A stretch of 64,000 bases of DNA from Saprospiraceae bacterium (GTDB lineage: Bacteria > Bacteroidota > Bacteroidia > Chitinophagales > Saprospiraceae). Under the pieces are notes generated by a model. That model searched no databases. It worked only from the letters and a program-made list of their open reading frames with translations, and was not told the origin of the DNA. The stretch covers positions 1 to 64,000 of the forward strand of contig JADKCF010000004.1 in the NCBI GenBank assembly GCA_016714765.1. Reading direction: 5' to 3'. The position numbers and the translations under genes were made by a program. Each line of letters opens with the position of its first letter. Within the stretch, counting starts at the first letter, position 1. Below, one piece after another: positions 44,130 to 52,910 of the stretch.

Positions 44130-45359
44130 TTATTCCCGTTGTCCGGCCTTCTGCCATTTTTCAATCTGTTTAAAATCAGGGCTGGCCTTTCTTCTCTCAT
44201 GTTCAATAAGTATTTTATACCCTTTTACCATTTTACCATTATTGACTTCTACCTTTTCTATAAAAGTATTTGGGTCAAAAGTGAAGATAGTGTCAGAAAA
44301 TGTAATGACTTCAGGATTCATCTGAATTACCTTTACTTCATCTAATGGTTCGATATCCATTTTTCTTACTACTATTTGTTTTGTTTCCTGAAAATTGACA
44401 GGATCTAGTGTGATTATCGTATCCATCTTTACTTTACCTGAAGGAACTGTATCTGTGACAGAGATGCTGGCCGATTCAGGGTTTGTCATGGGAACATAGT
44501 AACTCCTAAAACTAAAGAAAGTGAACAATACAAAAAATGCGGGTATCATTAATAAATAACGATAACTGTGTCTTGGGTTGTTTTTTTGATGTAACATCAT
44601 AGCGATTCTTTTTTTGGTGAATGAATAAAATTGATTGATAAAAATATGTTTAGTCTGCGACTGTGCCTGATCTAATAATACACTACCATACATGGCGTAG
44701 GAGTATTGAGTAGCCATTTTTGCATCACATTCATACTCATGATTCAATCGGATACTGCGTACTAACCCATATGCAAAAGGATGAAACCAAAACACACACT
44801 TGAATATCTCTGCTATAAAAAGATCAAATGAGTGCTTTTGTCGCACATGTATGATTTCATGGTCTATCAGCATCTTCTCTGTAGTATGTTGAGGTAAAAA
44901 AATGTAGTTTAAAAAACTTGACACCGGTAATGGTGCACCTACAATCAAATTATAAGTGTCCATCACTATTATTTCTGAATGCTTTATGATATTCACAATA
45001 TTAAAAAGTTGGAGGACCATCTTTGTCAGCATACAGATAAGTCCTGAAAGATATATTATTTGCAATGTAAAGACCAATGAGAAGTGCCTGAAGGAAGTTG
45101 AATCTATCATCGGCACATCTGTAGCTTTTGACGCAGGTGTTGCAGGATGAAACCATACTGGAAATACATCAATGCCGATCAGTGGTATACAAATCGTCCA
45201 TGCCACGGTACCCAAAAGGTACAATCTATTGGCTGCAAATGAGGTGTCTTTCGAAAAGTATACATGGTAAAGCAGGTATAAAAAACTTAATATCAAAGAT
45301 GCTTTGACCAGGTAATGAAACTCTGAAAGATTTGTGATTAATGTTTGTAGGCAGTCCAT
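44130..45359 (-). CDS. M56 family (BlaR1-like) membrane metallopeptidase
   Basis: A 409-residue protein with membrane segments near the N terminus (SLILSFLYLLYHVYF, LYLLGTVAWTICIPLIGIDV), a zinc protease motif HEIIH near residue 168 in LIDHEIIHVRQKHSFDLFIA, and a later hydrophobic segment (YLLMIPAFFVLFTFFSFRSY). These are the M56/BlaR1 sensor-protease features; the C-terminal half is not a penicillin-binding sensor domain but an acidic beta-rich tail. Such proteins cleave a BlaI-type repressor when activated, and the BlaI gene is two genes upstream on the same strand. The sensed signal is unknown and no beta-lactamase gene is nearby. Confidence 0.88.
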   Translation of the reverse strand: MDCLQTLITNLSEFHYLVKASLILSFLYLLYHVYFSKDTSFAANRLYLLGTVAWTICIPLIGIDVFPVWFHPATPASKATDVPMIDSTSFRHFSLVFTLQIIYLSGLICMLTKMVLQLFNIVNIIKHSEIIVMDTYNLIVGAPLPVSSFLNYIFLPQHTTEKMLIDHEIIHVRQKHSFDLFIAEIFKCVFWFHPFAYGLVRSIRLNHEYECDAKMATQYSYAMYGSVLLDQAQSQTKHIFINQFYSFTKKRIAMMLHQKNNPRHSYRYLLMIPAFFVLFTFFSFRSYYVPMTNPESASISVTDTVPSGKVKMDTIITLDPVNFQETKQIVVRKMDIEPLDEVKVIQMNPEVITFSDTIFTFDPNTFIEKVEVNNGKMVKGYKILIEHERRKASPDFKQIEKWQKAGQRE

Positions 45360-45377
45360 AATAAGATTACTTTTTAA

Positions 45378-45545
45378 TTATTTCAAATTCGACCCATCGA
45401 TTTTTGCTCTGCCATCTTCATATTTATAGATTTGTATCTCCCAACCCTTAATGTTAATATTGAATTCGTCAGCTGTTTTGGAAAATCTATTAATGGGAAC
45501 ATATATATGCTCAAAACCAGGGCTTGACACTATATTCTGCTTCAT
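45378..45545 (-). CDS. Small protein between BlaI and M56 genes
   Basis: A 55-residue ORF, MKQNIVSSPGFEHIYVPINR then FSKTADEFNINIKGWEIQIY and an acidic-basic tail. The ATG overlaps the BlaI stop (ATGA, 45542-45545), strong evidence of coupled translation. No family recognised. Its position inside a sensor-repressor operon suggests a regulatory or accessory role, but there is no direct evidence for this. Confidence 0.55.
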   Translation of the reverse strand: MKQNIVSSPGFEHIYVPINRFSKTADEFNINIKGWEIQIYKYEDGRAKIDGSNLK

Positions 45546-45895
45546 TTTTTTAAAGCTTTGACCAATTCTTCTAACTCTACAATGTCTATTTTTTCTTCTT
45601 CCATAAAATAAGAGAGTAGAGATGACTTATTTCCACCCATATATTGATGATAAAACTTACTGAATATTGACTTGTTAAACTGTTTTTTTTCAATAATTGG
45701 GTAATATTGATGAGACTTGCCAAAAATATTATAATCAAGCCAGCCTTCTTTTTCGAGTTTACTGATAGTAGAAAGTATGGTATTGTACGGAGGTTTTGGC
45801 TCGTCCAGATATGCCACAATTTCTTTAGGAAATGCTTTGCCAAGTTTCCAGAATAAGTTCATAATTTGTTCTTCGAGCGCATTTAGGATCATCAT
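45542..45895 (-). CDS. BlaI/MecI/CopY family transcriptional repressor
   Basis: A 117-residue winged-helix repressor: ILNALEEQIMNLFWKLGKAF, PKEIVAYLDEPKPPYNTILS (recognition helix region), TISKLEKEGWLDYNIFGKSH and the QYYPIIEK wing, then a dimerisation tail. In BlaI/MecI systems the M56 protease cleaves such repressors to derepress target genes. The inverted repeat at 45936-45954, about 40 bases upstream of the start, is the likely autoregulatory operator. It forms an operon with the 55-residue gene and the M56 gene. Confidence 0.9.
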   Translation of the reverse strand: MMILNALEEQIMNLFWKLGKAFPKEIVAYLDEPKPPYNTILSTISKLEKEGWLDYNIFGKSHQYYPIIEKKQFNKSIFSKFYHQYMGGNKSSLLSYFMEEEKIDIVELEELVKALKK

Positions 45896-45935
45896 ATTGA
45901 ATATTTTAGTGCAAATATATCTTTATTTAAAGTCT

Positions 45936-45954
45936 ATAACGAATATTTCGTTAT
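45936..45954 (-). promoter_or_regulatory. Candidate BlaI-type operator
   Basis: A perfect inverted repeat, ATAACGAA-TAT-TTCGTTAT, 41 bases upstream of the BlaI-like ATG. A second, weaker dyad (TTGTAA...TTACAA, about 45959-45976) lies further out. It differs from the classical TACAnnTGTA Bla operator, so the site is inferred from symmetry and position. Confidence 0.55.
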
Positions 45955-46092
45955 ATTATTGTAATTGTCGTTACAAAAAAGAAATAAATCGAGTTCGCCC
46001 GCAAACCAAAAATTTCTAGTATCTGAAATCCTGATATTTATTGTTTTATAGCAAATCTTCGATAAAAAAAACTTCATTTATGTAAACTTAAT

Positions 46093-46100
46093 TATCTTTA
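46093..46100 (+). promoter_or_regulatory. Near-consensus promoter box for comM
   Basis: TATCTTTA (one mismatch to TAnnTTTG), 25 bases upstream of the comM start codon. Confidence 0.35.
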
Positions 46101-46125
46101 TCCATGTAAAAATGAAAATGAAAAC

Positions 46126-47682
46126 ATGCTTTCAAAAACATATGCCAGTGCTGTACATGGTGTTGAAGCACAAACCATAACGGTGGAAGTCAATGCAGGT
46201 GGCATGGTTGCTGCAGGTAAACAAATGTATTTTCTGGTCGGCCTCCCCGATAATGCTGTCAAAGAAGGGTGGCAACGTATAGAAGCTGCCATTAAAAATA
46301 TTGGCTTGCAAGTCCCGCGTGTCAAACTAGTTGTCAATCTGGCTCCTGCTGACATCAAAAAAGAAGGCTCATCTTACGATCTGCCCATCGCTATGGGTAT
46401 TCTTGCCTCCACCAATCAAGTGAAGGCTGATATGCTCGACAAAACTATTTTTATGGGAGAACTGGCACTGGATGGTCAGCTGCGACCCATCAAAGGGGCA
46501 TTGCCAATAGCTATCCAGGCAAGGAAAGAAGGTTTTAAATCATTCATATTGCCTAAAGCCAACGCCCGTGAAGCTGCCATAGTCAACGACATAGATGTCT
46601 ATGGAGTCGAAAATTTTAAAGAAGCAATAGATTTTGTCAATGGTGACATCGAATTAGCCCCTTTAATATACGATACCAGAGAGGTATTTGCAGATACAAG
46701 CAACCAGTATGCCGTCAATTTTAATGATGTAAAAGGACAGGAAAACATCAAAAGGGCACTCGAACTAGCTGCAGCAGGTGGCCATAATGTCATCTTAATA
46801 GGTCCCCCTGGAGCCGGAAAAACGATGTTGGCCAGACGGCTACCTACCATACTCCCACCCCTCAACATTCATGAAGCGCTGGAAACAACAAAAATCCATT
46901 CTGTAGCTGGTATCCTGGGAGCCAACTCGTCGCTTGTAACCGAAAGGCCTTTCAGAGCGCCTCATCATACTATCAGTGATGTAGCCCTGGTAGGAGGAGG
47001 GTCTAATCCCAATCCCGGTGAAATCTCCCTGGCTCACAATGGTGTTCTCTTTCTGGATGAACTGCCTGAATTCAAACGACAGGTGCTGGAAGTCATGCGA
47101 CAACCTATGGAAGAACGCAAAGTGACTATCTCTCGTGCTAAAGTATCAGTGGACTATCCGGCCAGTTTTATGTTGATAGCATCGATGAATCCATGCCCTT
47201 GCGGATTCTACAATCATCCGGAAAAAGAGTGTGTCTGCGGTCCTGGTGTCGTCAAAAAATATCTGACGAAGATTTCAGGACCATTGCTGGACAGGATAGA
47301 CCTTCATGTGGAAATCACACCTGTATCCTATGACGAACTCTCCAATCACGAATATAAAAGTGAAACCAGCGAACAAATAGTAGCCAGAGTGATCAACGCC
47401 AGGAACATTCAAAATGAAAGATTTAAAAATCAGCCGGGAATATTCTGTAATGCACAGATGCCCAGCAGGATGGTAAGAGATGTGTGTGAACTTACACCAG
47501 CCGGAGCCAATCTGCTGAAAACGGCCATGACGAGACTGCAGCTCTCTGCCCGAGCTTATGATAGAATACTAAAAGTAGCAAGGACCGCTGCTGACCTGGC
47601 CGGAAGTCCTGAGATAAAAATAGAGCACCTTGCTGAAGCTATCCAGTACAGAAGTCTGGACAGAGAAGGTTGGGCAGGATGA
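46126..47682 (+). CDS. comM: YifB/ComM-type AAA+ ATPase (Mg-chelatase-like)
   Basis: A full-length 518-residue protein. The N-terminal ribosomal-S5/Lon-like domain (1 to about 170) is followed by the AAA+ Mg-chelatase core: Walker A in GPPGAGKTMLARRLP (near 226), Walker B FLDELPEF, and the zinc-binding CPCGFYNHPEKECVCG loop near 360. It ends with the C-terminal YifB helical domain (GANLLKTAMTRLQLSARAYD). ComM is a hexameric helicase that extends branch migration during natural transformation. ATG start; a near-consensus promoter box precedes it. Confidence 0.95.
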   Translation: MLSKTYASAVHGVEAQTITVEVNAGGMVAAGKQMYFLVGLPDNAVKEGWQRIEAAIKNIGLQVPRVKLVVNLAPADIKKEGSSYDLPIAMGILASTNQVKADMLDKTIFMGELALDGQLRPIKGALPIAIQARKEGFKSFILPKANAREAAIVNDIDVYGVENFKEAIDFVNGDIELAPLIYDTREVFADTSNQYAVNFNDVKGQENIKRALELAAAGGHNVILIGPPGAGKTMLARRLPTILPPLNIHEALETTKIHSVAGILGANSSLVTERPFRAPHHTISDVALVGGGSNPNPGEISLAHNGVLFLDELPEFKRQVLEVMRQPMEERKVTISRAKVSVDYPASFMLIASMNPCPCGFYNHPEKECVCGPGVVKKYLTKISGPLLDRIDLHVEITPVSYDELSNHEYKSETSEQIVARVINARNIQNERFKNQPGIFCNAQMPSRMVRDVCELTPAGANLLKTAMTRLQLSARAYDRILKVARTAADLAGSPEIKIEHLAEAIQYRSLDREGWAG

Positions 47683-47692
47683 GAATTACCTG

Positions 47693-48586
47693 TCAGTAAA
47701 CGAGCAACTGTAAGCATCCGGGGACTAAATCTACTTCCAGGTTACCATCTCCGCAAACTTCTCCGTCTGCCTCCACAGGTATCAGACCGTCTACGGATTG
47801 TATGGAAATGTGTCGGCCCTTCAAATAAAACACCTGTGGATGCTGTATTAGTATTCCACGGCGCAGCTTAGAAATATTGCGTATATAATCCCAGAATGTT
47901 ACATCGCCCAACAGGGTCACATTCATCTCACCATCATCAGGGGTCGCTCCCGGGTGTATGATGAGCCCATTGCCAAAAGTATCACTGTTGCACATGGCTA
48001 CCATCATCAGAGTGCCTACATAACAGAGGGTATCATCTACACAGATTGTAACCCTAGGTCTTTTATAATGAATAAAGGCCCTGAGAATGGCAAGTGAATA
48101 AGACATACCACCCCTGATACCCTTCCTTCGTTGCCGGTTAAGTAGCAGTGTAGTAAATCCTCCAAAACCCGCATCTGCAACATTAAGAAAATATCGAACC
48201 TTACCGTTTATAGTGATTCTGCCTACATCCAGCAATCGGTAAACAGGGCTAAACAACGCCCGGTTAAAACTTTCAGCCGTAAAGGTCAGGGACTGACCCC
48301 TGCAAAAATCATTTCCGGTTCCATTGGGGATTAATGCAAGTGTCACAGAGGTCTCACCACTTGTCAGTATGCCCTGTACCACCTCACTGAAAGTACCATC
48401 CCCTCCTACCGCCACGATGATACTCGCTTTTTTTCTGCATGCTTTTTTAGCAAGCTCAGTCGCATGACCAGAATACCTCGTATATACTACCTGATGTGAC
48501 TTTACTTCGTATTCTGCCAGCAATTGCTGCAGTGGCGGGTCCAATGGTCGAAGGCTGTTTACAATAAAAACCAGTCGATTTTCCAA
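47693..48586 (-). CDS. Diacylglycerol/lipid kinase family protein
   Basis: A 297-residue DAGK/YegS/LCB5-type kinase. The nucleotide-binding VAVGGDGTFSEVVQGI (about 57-72) and LIPNGTGNDFCRG (about 85-97) motifs are intact, followed by the beta-sandwich domain with HPGATPDDGEMNVTLLGD, where Asp residues assist catalysis. It phosphorylates a diacylglycerol or long-chain base lipid; exact lipid not known. Convergent with comM (11 bp apart). Start MENRLVFIVNSLRPLDPP is normal for the family. Confidence 0.9.
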   Translation of the reverse strand: MENRLVFIVNSLRPLDPPLQQLLAEYEVKSHQVVYTRYSGHATELAKKACRKKASIIVAVGGDGTFSEVVQGILTSGETSVTLALIPNGTGNDFCRGQSLTFTAESFNRALFSPVYRLLDVGRITINGKVRYFLNVADAGFGGFTTLLLNRQRRKGIRGGMSYSLAILRAFIHYKRPRVTICVDDTLCYVGTLMMVAMCNSDTFGNGLIIHPGATPDDGEMNVTLLGDVTFWDYIRNISKLRRGILIQHPQVFYLKGRHISIQSVDGLIPVEADGEVCGDGNLEVDLVPGCLQLLVY

Positions 48587-48598
48587 TGAGAGATGTTT

Positions 48599-48606
48599 TA
48601 TATTTG
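48599..48606 (+). promoter_or_regulatory. Candidate TAnnTTTG box for the DUF3943 gene
   Basis: TATATTTG, 110 bases upstream of the DUF3943 start; it lies just upstream of the divergent lipid-kinase start. Confidence 0.35.
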
Positions 48607-48716
48607 TATTGTATCACATCTGATGCTGATCAGAATCATCAAAATTAATAATTATTTTTCATACTTTTATAATGCGATTTGTATGGATCGATTTTTTATG
48701 ATCAGCGTCGCATAAA

Positions 48717-50144
48717 ATGTGTCTCAGATGGATATGGATATGGATGGTTTCTATAACCTGGACATCGGTTATAAATGCTCAAATACGACCGAAGGACAGC
48801 ATTAATGTCATATATAAAGATAGCTTCCAGTATAATTTTGAACAAAAACCTTCATACTTCAGAGCTGCTAGTGATGTCACTGCTGTCAATCTCATTGTCA
48901 ATAGACTTCATGTTTATGTCACAGGTTTTAAATGGGCCGAAGTGACGCCTTCTTCCTGGTGGCTTAATATCCAAAGGGGGTTCTATACTGATGGAGATGC
49001 TTTCTCTACCAACTGGATTGCCCACCCTATACACGGCTCATTGTATCACAATGCTGCCAGGTCCAACAGTGTGGATTTATGGAAGACTTTTCCATATGTT
49101 TTGGGAGGAAGTCTGATGTGGGAGTATTTTGGTGAAACCGAACCTCCCAGTGAGATCGATATCATGACGACAACATTCGGCGGGATGTATTTGGGAGAAG
49201 TGATATACCGGCTTTCTGATTACACATGGAATCATCCCAGAAATCAGGGACACCCATGGTTTCAGGCTATCACTACAGGTGTAATAAATCCTATTGGAAG
49301 TATCAACAGATATGCTTTCAGGAAAAAAATTCCAGTCAGCGCTCAATCATTGACACCTGTAAGTATGGACTTATTTCTAGGTTTTAATTATCCATTTCAA
49401 TATATCATACCCGTCATAAATCCAACAGGTCTATACCTAAATGCGGATTTGTACTATGGCAACCTTTTTGACAAAAATGTGAAAACCTTCGGACCATTTG
49501 ATTATTTTAAGGTAAATTCATGGTTGACGTTTTCACAAAATGCAGAGTCCAAAAACATACCATACTATAATATGAGCTCAGAAGCTATCATCTACGGTAA
49601 AAAAATCAAAAATATACCCAACAAGGTGGAATTGGTCAGTTTATCACAACATTATGATTTTATACATAACGATATGTTTAAACTAGGTACCATCGTACTC
49701 ACAGGAGACTGGACCTATATGAGACAGTTTGAAAATGTACTCCTGACATCTTCCACTAAAGTTGGTATCATCCTATTCGGAAGTGGAAATTCAGAATCAG
49801 TAAAACCAATCCATGAAGAATTATTTGAAAAATTTAATCGTGACTATATATATGGACAAGGTCTGATGGCAGAAGCAGAAGTGAAAGCCATTTTTAAAAA
49901 CATAGGAATTCTGGCAGCCAATGCCAGTCATTTTAGAATATACTCCAGGGTCAATCCCACTGGAATTGAAAACATTGAGCTGTTGAGAGGACGTTATCTA
50001 TATCCGTTAAATAAACGGACAAATATAGGACTGCAGTACGACCGCTATCATCGCAATAGTGCATATTACACTTCATTGGGTTTTCAACGCAGAAGCAATT
50101 ATCATAGCGAATTGAGAATAATTATAGGTTACACCTTGCAGTAG
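48717..50144 (+). CDS. DUF3943 family outer-membrane protein
   Basis: A 475-residue protein with a signal-like N terminus (WIWIWMVSITWTSVINAQ). The family signature region contains NWIAHPIHGSLYHNAARSNS, SLMWEYFGETEPPSEIDIMT and GMYLGEVIYRLSDYTWNHPR, with conserved histidines and a glycine-rich turn. The second half is amphipathic beta strands, probably an outer-membrane barrel, ending in the terminal strand SELRIIIGYTLQ. The function of DUF3943 is unknown. The ATG at 48717 is the only one giving the signal peptide. Confidence 0.85.
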   Translation: MCLRWIWIWMVSITWTSVINAQIRPKDSINVIYKDSFQYNFEQKPSYFRAASDVTAVNLIVNRLHVYVTGFKWAEVTPSSWWLNIQRGFYTDGDAFSTNWIAHPIHGSLYHNAARSNSVDLWKTFPYVLGGSLMWEYFGETEPPSEIDIMTTTFGGMYLGEVIYRLSDYTWNHPRNQGHPWFQAITTGVINPIGSINRYAFRKKIPVSAQSLTPVSMDLFLGFNYPFQYIIPVINPTGLYLNADLYYGNLFDKNVKTFGPFDYFKVNSWLTFSQNAESKNIPYYNMSSEAIIYGKKIKNIPNKVELVSLSQHYDFIHNDMFKLGTIVLTGDWTYMRQFENVLLTSSTKVGIILFGSGNSESVKPIHEELFEKFNRDYIYGQGLMAEAEVKAIFKNIGILAANASHFRIYSRVNPTGIENIELLRGRYLYPLNKRTNIGLQYDRYHRNSAYYTSLGFQRRSNYHSELRIIIGYTLQ

Positions 50145-50177
50145 CAGGTCTCATTAGTTTTATATGTATGTGAAATG

Positions 50178-50214
50178 AAAAAAAAAGCCCCTTAGACCTT
50201 AAGTCCAGGAGCTT
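50178..50214 (-). terminator. Hairpin terminator 3' of tatA
   Basis: An imperfect stem, AAGCCCCTTAGAC against GTCCAGGAGCTT, with a short loop; on the minus strand it is followed by nine T (A-run 50178-50186). It sits 26 bases beyond the tatA stop. Confidence 0.7.
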
Positions 50215-50239
50215 ATAAGGTTTATGAAGGTTGGTTTAT

Positions 50240-50434
50240 TTATTTTTTATCCAATTCCTTCATATTTTCTTTGACTTCAGCTTCAATATTATTTTTAGCA
50301 TTATTAAACTCTCTGATTCCGCTTCCTAATCCACGCATAAGTTCCGGTATTTTTTTACCGCCGAAAAACACAAGTATAATAAGACCTATTACCATAAGCT
50401 CTTGTCCACCTAAACCAAATACTAGATTAAACAT
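50240..50434 (-). CDS. tatA: Twin-arginine translocase subunit TatA/TatE
   Basis: A 64-residue TatA: N-terminal membrane helix (GGQELMVIGLIILVFFGGKK), the conserved FGGKKIPELMRGLGSGIREF hinge and amphipathic helix, and a charged C-terminal tail. TatA assembles the pore for folded protein export. tatB/C are not adjacent. Normal length and ATG start. Confidence 0.95.
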   Translation of the reverse strand: MFNLVFGLGGQELMVIGLIILVFFGGKKIPELMRGLGSGIREFNNAKNNIEAEVKENMKELDKK

Positions 50435-50547
50435 TTCTGATTATTTTATTATAATGCAAAGATATGATTATTCATACACAAAAACAAAAAAGAAAATACA
50501 CGTCCAACAATAAAGTCAGTTCTGAAGCAATTTTTAGGAGCTCCAAC

Positions 50548-51576
50548 TTATTTTTGCCTTGGTTTATATTTTGATTTTTCCATCATCATCTGACTATCCT
50601 TCATATCTAACAATTGCTGCAAAGTGGTCTCCGGGTATCTGTCCATATAGGCTTTTACGATTTGCCAACCAATAAAATTGGCAGTTCGTCCGGGTGCTTC
50701 AGCAGGCATATCAGGGCTGCCAGGGCTAGGATGAATGTATTTCCCGATCTTCCCTGGACTGGTTTCAAAAAACAGTTTCTGATCAAAAAAGAATGACCAC
50801 ATTTGTAGTTCATTTTCTAAGCACCATTTCAGTTGCCTATCACTATATTCCGTAATAATCGTATCATGAACCTCAGGCAGTACCATATCAGCAATATACA
50901 GTGCCTTACCGTTGTGTATCATATGGTCTATCAGCCTGTGCCCGGGGGCTTCTCCCAACAAGTCTGAAATATGAAGGTCTGCAATCTTTCTGGGGATGTG
51001 GTGTCTGTTCCAGGTCCTCGTGATGTAATCAGAAAAATTGGTATTATCAGGGTCGACCATCTTATAGTCGACCTGCGGGTTTAAAAACATATCCAGGCCC
51101 AGTCCTATGCCGTCCTTCCCTCCCTGGTCTTCGAAAATAAATATTTGATACCCAAACTCAGATATAAAGGTATAGATACGCGGAATTGAAGTATATTTTG
51201 GAAAATAATACTTGAAGTATTTGTACATCTGTGCAGTGGCTTGTTTGACATCTTCAATATCACCGTACTCTTTTTCCACCTTGAGGAAGAGATCGTGCAC
51301 CAAAGTATCTGCAAGAAATTCATTCAGACTTATAAAACTGCTATCCTGATTATTGCTTTTAAGTACTGGCAATATCTCATTGTTGTATATCTGAAAAAAA
51401 GCAGGGTTTTGCTGTATTAACAATGTCCATTCTTCCCGTTTTTTTACACTTGCCAGCTCTCTTTCTGTACGAACAAATTCTATATCCGCAGATATTTTTG
51501 ATACATCAGGTATTCCAGACTTCTTACAAGATATGGCAAATGAAATTAAAACTATAAAAGTCAGTATTCTACTCAT
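50548..51576 (-). CDS. gldB: Gliding motility lipoprotein GldB
   Basis: A 342-residue lipoprotein with signal peptide and lipobox (IVLISFAISCKKSG). The GldB core is recognisable: SADIEFVRTERELASV, LFLKVEKEYGDIEDVKQATA, PRIYTFISEFGYQIFIFEDQ and DMFLNPQVDYKMVDPD, then EAPGRTANFIGWQIVKAYMD. GldB is required for gliding and stabilises GldJ in flavobacteria. In Saprospiraceae-like bacteria it accompanies T9SS-driven surface machinery, which matches the sorting tails in this window. Start MSRILTFIVLISFA is normal. Confidence 0.9.
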   Translation of the reverse strand: MSRILTFIVLISFAISCKKSGIPDVSKISADIEFVRTERELASVKKREEWTLLIQQNPAFFQIYNNEILPVLKSNNQDSSFISLNEFLADTLVHDLFLKVEKEYGDIEDVKQATAQMYKYFKYYFPKYTSIPRIYTFISEFGYQIFIFEDQGGKDGIGLGLDMFLNPQVDYKMVDPDNTNFSDYITRTWNRHHIPRKIADLHISDLLGEAPGHRLIDHMIHNGKALYIADMVLPEVHDTIITEYSDRQLKWCLENELQMWSFFFDQKLFFETSPGKIGKYIHPSPGSPDMPAEAPGRTANFIGWQIVKAYMDRYPETTLQQLLDMKDSQMMMEKSKYKPRQK

Positions 51577-51759
51577 CTAAAGGTTCCTATTTTACAAAAA
51601 ATGCAAAAATACAACGCATAATCGACCTATTATGTTATGGTAAAAACGTAATTATTAAAAACACCTCAAAGATTATTTACATCTATTTTAATAGCTGAAC
51701 ACCAAAATTCTTTAGTTTTGCATCTTATCAGTGTACGTGTTGCACAAAAAACATCGAGG

Positions 51760-52821
51760 ATGAAGGGTTTTAAAAATATCATATGGTTATTTTCAGGTCT
51801 GACTATGATGCTGACTTCTTGTCGGGGGGATCTGACATCAGGGCTCACACAAAAACCAGCTGCTATGGGCCGTATCAATGATGTAGTAATCCTGGCAGAC
51901 AAGGAGTTGGTAGAAAGTCCGATTGGAGACACCCTTGCCTACTATTTCGAATCCGCCTATCCTGTACTCCCCGCTGAGGAGCCTATTTTTGACCTCAGGT
52001 TTATGACACCCCTGGACCTGGATGCCAAGCCACTCAGGAAAGAACTGCGAACTTTTGTTGTGGTGGCGGATGTATCAGATACTACTTCCCGTACTACCAG
52101 GATGCTGCGAGAGGACATGGGTGAGGAAAAATTTAAACGATGTCTGTCAGACGCTTCATACACTTCTTCCATGGGTAAAGACAAATGGGCAAGAGACCAG
52201 ATCATTATTTATCTTTTCGGCAATGGCAAAGACAATATTGCAAAATCAATACGTACTAATTTTCCTTCTATTGCTACCAGAATCAACCAGCACGACCTGA
52301 AGAATCTGAGCGCCACTGTGTTTGGGCTTCAGAATCAAAACAAAGCTTTGACTTCCCTGGTACTGGACAGTTTTGGACTCAATATCAAAATACCGGGCTT
52401 GTATAAAAAAGCTATGCTACAAGATAACTTTCTATGGGTAAGGATGGATACTAAAGAAATAAATCAGAGTCTGGTATTCAGAAAATTCCCATATAAGGAC
52501 AAAAGTCAGTTTGACTTGAACAATGTGATACAACTGCGAAATGAATATGGTAAACAATATATCCATACCGGTTTTGCGGATGCATACATGAGTACCAACG
52601 TCATAGATCTCCCGGCTTACGAATACACCTATATACACAATGGAATTTATATTAAGGAAGTACGCGGTATATGGGAGACTGTCAATGACTTTATGGGGGG
52701 GCCATTTGTGAGCTACATGTTGCACAATGAGGCCAAAGGCGAAATAGTATTTATCGATGCATTTGTTTTTGCACCCGGCAAAGAAAAAGAGATTTTGTAC
52801 AGCAGCTGGATTGCATCGTAA
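51760..52821 (+). CDS. DUF4837 family lipoprotein
   Basis: From ATG 51760 a 353-residue protein with signal peptide and lipobox (FSGLTMMLTSCRGDLTSG). The DUF4837 pattern includes GRINDVVILADKELVESPIG, PLDLDAKPLRKELRTFVVVA, the YTSSMGKDKWARDQIIIYLF helix-strand and LNVEYFN-like late strands ending FVSYMLHNEAKGEIVFIDAF. The function is unknown; members are common lipoproteins in Bacteroidota. The reading frame is open from TTG 51718, but the signal peptide requires the ATG at 51760. Confidence 0.88.
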   Translation: MKGFKNIIWLFSGLTMMLTSCRGDLTSGLTQKPAAMGRINDVVILADKELVESPIGDTLAYYFESAYPVLPAEEPIFDLRFMTPLDLDAKPLRKELRTFVVVADVSDTTSRTTRMLREDMGEEKFKRCLSDASYTSSMGKDKWARDQIIIYLFGNGKDNIAKSIRTNFPSIATRINQHDLKNLSATVFGLQNQNKALTSLVLDSFGLNIKIPGLYKKAMLQDNFLWVRMDTKEINQSLVFRKFPYKDKSQFDLNNVIQLRNEYGKQYIHTGFADAYMSTNVIDLPAYEYTYIHNGIYIKEVRGIWETVNDFMGGPFVSYMLHNEAKGEIVFIDAFVFAPGKEKEILYSSWIAS

Positions 52822-52910
52822 AGACAGCGACCTTCCCGGGTGTCATTAAGAAATAAAAGTAATGCAATTCTATTATCACATCGCAGTCACCCGAATCTTG
52901 TCTAGTTTCT

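Noticed and set aside
52822..52910. Terminator between DUF4837 and ppc
   Set aside because: CGGGTG and CACCCG arms exist but are separated by a loop of more than 40 bases with no T-run.
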